DNA of 17,441 nt from CAYRVX01 sp964642165 (GTDB taxonomy: Bacteria; Planctomycetota; Phycisphaerae; SM23-33): contig CAZXOC010000151.1 of the NCBI GenBank assembly GCA_964642165.1, positions 1 through 17,441 on the forward strand. The letters are read 5' to 3'. A program made the position numbers and the translations under genes. The notes beneath the pieces were generated by a model. It searched no databases. It was not told the origin of the DNA and saw nothing but the letters and a program-made list of their open reading frames with translations. Numbering within the stretch: the first letter of the stretch is position 1; every line of letters begins with the position of its first letter. This document shows positions 14,901 to 17,441 of this stretch, one piece after another.

Positions 14901-17441
14901 ACAAGGCCGGTGTCGAGTCCTCGGTGGTGCGTGGGTCAACGCTCACCGCCGGTGGGATCGTGTCCACCGTCAGCTCGCCGGTGGTCTCGTCGTAGCCGGT
15001 CTTCTGCTGGGGACTGGTGGCGGCGACGGCAACGTCGTAGACGCCGTCCGCCAGCGGCGGGTCGATCGCGTCGTCCGCCAGCGACCAGGTGCCGTCGCCG
15101 TGGTTCGTCCCGGCGTAGTGGCCCTCGTTCGCCGTGACGGCGATGGTGGCGTTGGGGTCGTCCACCGTGCCGGTCAGGCGGGGGCTGCCGTCGTGCGTGG
15201 TCAGCTTGTCCACCGTCACGCGGGGCACGCCCGTGTCCTCGTAGGGCGACAAGCGGTTGCCGGGGATCGCGAGGTCCGGGTGGACCGGGTCCTCCCAGAC
15301 GCCCCCGGGAAGCTGCCAGCGGACGGCCAGGTGATCGCTCGAAGCGCCCTGCTTGTGCAGGACCTCGACGTAGTATCGCAGGCCGGCCTGGAGGTAGACC
15401 TCCCCCGACTGCTGCGAGGCGTGACGGTCCCACTCGTCGGGGTCTGTGCGGCTGGGCACGCCGGCGATCAACTGCTTGTGAGCGGGGCTGGCGTCGGTGG
15501 AGAGGTACAGCTCGGCGCTGTCGTCGCCGGCGATCCAGAAGCGGTAGTTGCCGGTGACCGGCGGGTGGAGGTACCCGCGCAACCGGGCGCCGTAGCTCTC
15601 CAGCCAGCCGGTGGGGCCCTCCAGGCTGGTGCGGTAGTCCTCCCCACTGGCGCCGTCCGGGTAGCTGGAATGCCCGGTGAGGTCGGAGACCGCCGATCCG
15701 GCGATGCCGAGCCAGTACTCCCGGAGGATCGTGCCGGCCCCCTCCGGCTGGAAGACGAACGACGTGCGCGCGTCCGGCGGCATCGCGCTGTCCGAGGTCG
15801 TCGCCAGGCCGTTGACCGTCACCGTGTAGGACTGGCCGCTCTCCAGGCGCGAGGTGGTGAGCGTCACTGTGACCTGGTCGGCCTCCAGGCGGGCGAGGAC
15901 GACCGTCCCGCCCGACAGGCTGTAGTTCGCCTTGTTCTCGGCCGCCGCCTCGACCAGGGGCTCGGTGAAGACGAGTCGGAGCGTGTTCTCATCGACGACC
16001 GCAAGCGACTCGATCCCCGGGATGGTTACGCCGGCGGGAGCCGAACGGGCGCTTTCGTAGTCATCGAGGTTGACGGCCGAGACTTCGTACGCATACGGCA
16101 CGCCGGGCAAGACGTCGGTGTCGACGTAGTACGCCGTCGCAGCGGCCTCCGCCTGGAGCCCGTTGCGGTAGATGACGTAGTGGTCCACGCCGCTCTGGGG
16201 GTCGGCGGAGGCGGACCAGTCGAGATGGACCTGGACGCCGCCGACGTTGGCAGCGGCGACATGCGTCGGCGTACCCGGGGGGGTCGTGTCGAGGTAGACA
16301 TTGGCCGCGCCCGGCGTGCCGCCCGCGATGCCGGTGGACCAGTTGCCGGCGTCGTTGCCGTAGGCCTCGGCGGACACGCGGGCGAGGGACGGCCCCGTCC
16401 CGTCGGGCTCCGGCGGCCAGGGCAGCGCCTCGCCGTAGTTGACGTAGTCCTCGCGGAAGTAGGGGATGTAGCCGGTGAGGAGCTGCGGGTTGGTGGCCTG
16501 GCGGATCTTGATCTTCTCGCCCGTGTTGGCGAGGCTGCTGGTGTACTCGCCCGCCACCGGGATTCCGTTGCCGTCGATGTCGTACCGAAGGTCGAAGGCG
16601 CTGCGGTTGCGCACGAGGACGGCATACCCGTCGGCGGGAAGGCTCACCAGGTCGCACTCGCTGGCCGAAAAGTCCTCCGAGGCGTTGTCCACGACGACCT
16701 CGCCGCCGCTGCGGACGAACTTGACCTGGTCGGCAATGGTCCACTCGTCGGGGTCGTCGGTGCCGCGCGCCAGCCGGACCTCGGCCGCGCCGTCGAACGC
16801 ATAGCTGCCCAGCGACACCCAGCCGGAGGGATCGGTGTTGTCGTTCTGGTCGATCGTGACGGCGCTGGATCCGCCCTCGTGGACGATCTCGTAGCGGGCC
16901 AGCGAGTCCAGCATGCGCCCGAAGTCCTCGCCGTCGGTGACGTCCCATCGGGCCTGGACCTCGTACGTGCCGGGCGCCAGCGTGGCCTGCCACTCGGCCG
17001 TCGCGCCCGCCTCGAGCGTCCAGAGCTCGTTGCTCCATCGGTCGGCGCCGTACCAGCCGAACGTGAAGCCGATCCCCTCCCCGACCCAGAACTCCCTCAG
17101 GTCCAGCGGACCGCCCGAGCAGTTGTACAGCTCGACGAACTCGAAGTACCCGTCGTTGTCGAACCCGGCGTCGATCTCCGCCTGTGTCGGGTCTGCCGGG
17201 TGATACATCACTTCGTGGATCACCAGGTCCCCGATTCGCGGCGGCTGGTTCTCCCACCCGAGCGTCGGCGCGCGCAGCAGCGTGAAGTCCGTCGCGCCCG
17301 TGCTCTTGACGTGCAGGCCGATCGACACGCCGTTCGGGCTGGCGCCGAAGTCCACGTGCTCGCGGTAGCCGCCGGGCTGCCCGCCGGTGCTGGAGGACAG
17401 GTACACGTCGTCGCCGAACTCGCTCAGGCCGAAGCCCACGC
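11962..17441 (-). CDS. Giant multidomain surface protein with LTD, golvesin-like, FN3, PA14, Ig-repeat, LamG and dockerin-like domains (gene 3, N-terminus outside window)
   Basis: Open to the right edge; 1825 codons are visible from 17439, so the GTG there is not a real start. Numbering from it: LTD tail (1-66; GGYREHVDFGASPNG); LTD (68-378) with a golvesin-like domain inside it (about 145-247); FN3 (384-473); Ig-like (475-568); PA14 (569-733; REYWLGIAG, GNYRFWIAGDDSAELYLS, AVRWQLP), a family often binding carbohydrate; four Ig-like repeats of about 91 aa (734-1098); FN3 (1099-1190); Ig-like (1191-1291); LamG (1293-1509; AWWTFDEGAGDTALD); pre-dockerin domain (1511-1624; LERNDGADRP); dockerin-like domain (1626-1677; GDADRDGEV, GDFSGNGIIDAADYLALKR); Pro/Ala/Glu tail ending in PELGVL. 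It is a clear paralogue of gene 2, lacking gene 2's Ig A/B pair and AFNDHIAG module. A CotH domain may lie upstream of the window, but none is visible. The stop is followed after 15 nt by a terminator-like hairpin, so gene 3 probably ends its own transcript. Confidence 0.95.
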   Translation of the reverse strand, partial: VGFGLSEFGDDVYLSSSTGGQPGGYREHVDFGASPNGVSIGLHVKSTGATDFTLLRAPTLGWENQPPRIGDLVIHEVMYHPADPTQAEIDAGFDNDGYFEFVELYNCSGGPLDLREFWVGEGIGFTFGWYGADRWSNELWTLEAGATAEWQATLAPGTYEVQARWDVTDGEDFGRMLDSLARYEIVHEGGSSAVTIDQNDNTDPSGWVSLGSYAFDGAAEVRLARGTDDPDEWTIADQVKFVRSGGEVVVDNASEDFSASECDLVSLPADGYAVLVRNRSAFDLRYDIDGNGIPVAGEYTSSLANTGEKIKIRQATNPQLLTGYIPYFREDYVNYGEALPWPPEPDGTGPSLARVSAEAYGNDAGNWSTGIAGGTPGAANVYLDTTPPGTPTHVAAANVGGVQVHLDWSASADPQSGVDHYVIYRNGLQAEAAATAYYVDTDVLPGVPYAYEVSAVNLDDYESARSAPAGVTIPGIESLAVVDENTLRLVFTEPLVEAAAENKANYSLSGGTVVLARLEADQVTVTLTTSRLESGQSYTVTVNGLATTSDSAMPPDARTSFVFQPEGAGTILREYWLGIAGSAVSDLTGHSSYPDGASGEDYRTSLEGPTGWLESYGARLRGYLHPPVTGNYRFWIAGDDSAELYLSTDASPAHKQLIAGVPSRTDPDEWDRHASQQSGEVYLQAGLRYYVEVLHKQGASSDHLAVRWQLPGGVWEDPVHPDLAIPGNRLSPYEDTGVPRVTVDKLTTHDGSPRLTGTVDDPNATIAVTANEGHYAGTNHGDGTWSLADDAIDPPLADGVYDVAVAATSPQQKTGYDETTGELTVDTIPPAVSVDPRTTEDSTPALSGTVDDPDATITVTVAGLEYVAVNRRDGTWTLPDGTIGPPLGVGTHDVVVEATDPAGNVAADATTNELTIEPPAPIVTVDPLITPDRTPALAGTVSDPDAAIVVTIDGRPYDATNQGDDTWTLADDAISPPLADGTYDVQVAATSLAGKTGRDWTADELVIDNVLPVVTVEPLATDDATPLLTGTVDDPGASIVVTVAGRPYEVGHTGFGTWVLPDDTIDPPLLNSAYDVQVTATDRAGNVGTDATTDELFVDTTAPSAPANLVAQAISSSRIDLAWAAAEDPESGVARYAVYRNGLQVGTTERLFYSDTGLDQTQTYRYRVSAISTHGFEGGLSGSAEATPRPGVVAVHGIDRTHLLVTFGKAVKQTTAETTANYGLTDGAAETVPVVAALRDAEQTHEVTLSLSAPLVEEASYVLTVAHVEDLAGNAVADDSSVTFVYRDIHPDLLAWWTFDEGAGDTALDVTGNDRHLDVIGAAWTDGILGGAIRLDGSGSHAVDEDGEAYLNGLTELTVAMWIRADATGSDNGFFTTGPAGNPDCLSLRHDEVGWSGGKTNTFKVFLWASTGNTNIEGAANTQTTDWQHVSVTWRSGGGMVLYLDGELQDLSHDGDAVSGSLDGATQVRLGVGERGTSYAWAGEIDDVRIYRRQLNAQEIDVLVRAARNPTVVGLERNDGADRPPELSSLALQFSHDVSGSLDAADLSLHNESTDTPVDLAGAPLSYDWHTNTARWDLSGVAVEPGYHTLVLAATGVTSPQDRPLDGNGDGDGGDDYRTTFLLALPGDADRDGEVSRSDFLALRSNFGRTDAGWSAGDFSGNGIIDAADYLALKRNAGAMVRPALDAPLGGGAAASSPSGEEPAAAEPLVAAEPVEEPAEAVETPAGTSSDALAATVIAWHDAEPAATATGEAGPTAGASPAPETDVAAGTEALVPVYAQAGEAIDLLAAAPTDASAVEADPPRAPTTLDAGLADVLAGPELGVL
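12410..13868 (-). repeat. Paralogous block Ig-LamG-pre-dockerin-dockerin (gene 3 copy; partners 5755-6705 and 3900-4390)
   Basis: In gene 3 the Ig-like domain, LamG (AWWTFDEGAG, DEDGEAYLNGL, IRADATG, DDVRIY), pre-dockerin (LERNDGA) and dockerin-like domain are contiguous. In gene 2 the same modules occur in the same order, but two Ig-like modules and the AFNDHIAG insert sit between LamG and the pre-dockerin domain. Confidence 0.85.
14131..15225 (-). repeat. Four tandem Ig-like repeats in gene 3
   Basis: Four copies of about 273 bp (91 aa) begin near 15219, 14946, 14675 and 14400. Each has the pattern V(T/S)V(D/E), then LTGTVDDP-like, A(T/S)I.VTV, GTW.L.D..I.PPL, YDV.V.AT and (E/N)L.(V/I)(D/E). 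They resemble bacterial Ig-like adhesin repeats (Big/cadherin-like 'PAGN' type) and probably act as a stalk between PA14 and the second FN3. The copies have diverged and are not near-identical. Confidence 0.85.
16020..17441 (-). repeat. Paralogous block LTD-golvesin-FN3 (gene 3 copy)
   Basis: Partner of 6715-8110. The golvesin-like part (about 16700-17005) lies between GIGFTFGWY and the LPADGYAVLVRN strand of the same LTD, as in gene 2. The 5' end of the block is cut by the window edge. Confidence 0.85.

Noticed and set aside
14131..15225. A CRISPR or satellite array, suggested by the regular ~273-bp spacing
   Set aside because: The repeats are in-frame, diverged protein domains with no short identical repeats or unique spacers.
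17437..17439. GTG as a start codon for gene 3
   Set aside because: The residues after it are the middle of an LTD that aligns with internal gene 2 sequence, so the gene continues beyond the window.
1..17441. Mobile element, prophage, tRNA or rRNA
   Set aside because: No transposase, integrase, terminal repeats or tRNA-like cloverleaf were seen on either strand.

Overview
The window is GC-rich and almost fully coding. All coding is on the minus strand. It holds three very large genes in tandem, read right to left: gene 3 (11962 to beyond 17441, 5' end missing), gene 2 (3478-11763, complete, 2761 aa) and gene 1 (3442 to beyond position 1, 3' end missing). Gene 1 shows no stop codon in the window. 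The host is most likely a planctomycete or close relative (Planctomycetota/PVC group). The reasons are the N-terminal LEPR-XLL motif (LEPRLLL) in both visible N-termini, the pairing of lamin-tail domains (LTD) with CotH-type kinase domains, the C-terminal dockerin-like double EF-hand, the LamG, golvesin-like and fibronectin type III (FN3) modules, and the high GC.

Genes 2 and 3 are diverged paralogues with shared blocks in the same order: LTD tail, LTD with a golvesin-like domain inside it, FN3, an Ig-like domain, LamG, a pre-dockerin domain, dockerin, and a Pro/Ala/Glu-rich tail. They differ by cassettes. Gene 2 has two Ig-like modules between LamG and the pre-dockerin domain, and one of these is split by a ~235-residue module that begins AFNDHIAG. 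Gene 3 instead has a PA14 domain and four ~91-residue Ig-like repeats. Gene 2 also carries the N-terminal half (LTD, jelly-roll-like region, chitobiase-C-type domains, CotH kinase) that in gene 3 would lie outside the window. Gene 1 has LEPR-XLL, LTD, an Ig-like linker, a CotH kinase variant, a second LTD-like domain and another AFNDHIAG module that runs off the left edge.

The 192-bp gap between genes 3 and 2 is the only substantial intergenic region. On the minus strand it holds, in order, a GC-rich terminator-like hairpin, a sigma70-like promoter, a ~118-nt leader with a possible 40-codon upstream ORF, and a strong Shine-Dalgarno site (AGGAGG, 5 nt before an ATG). Gene 3 is therefore probably a separate unit. 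Genes 2 and 1, only 35 bp apart with no visible terminator, are probably co-transcribed.

The products are predicted to be secreted or surface proteins. CotH domains are known as atypical kinases of extracytoplasmic proteins; LamG and PA14 suggest glycan or ligand binding; dockerin-like ends suggest calcium-dependent attachment. How they work together is inference. The most distinctive signals are nested domains (a module inserted into another domain's loop), an AFNDHIAG module I cannot assign to a named family, and a three-block C-terminal tail conserved between genes 2 and 3.
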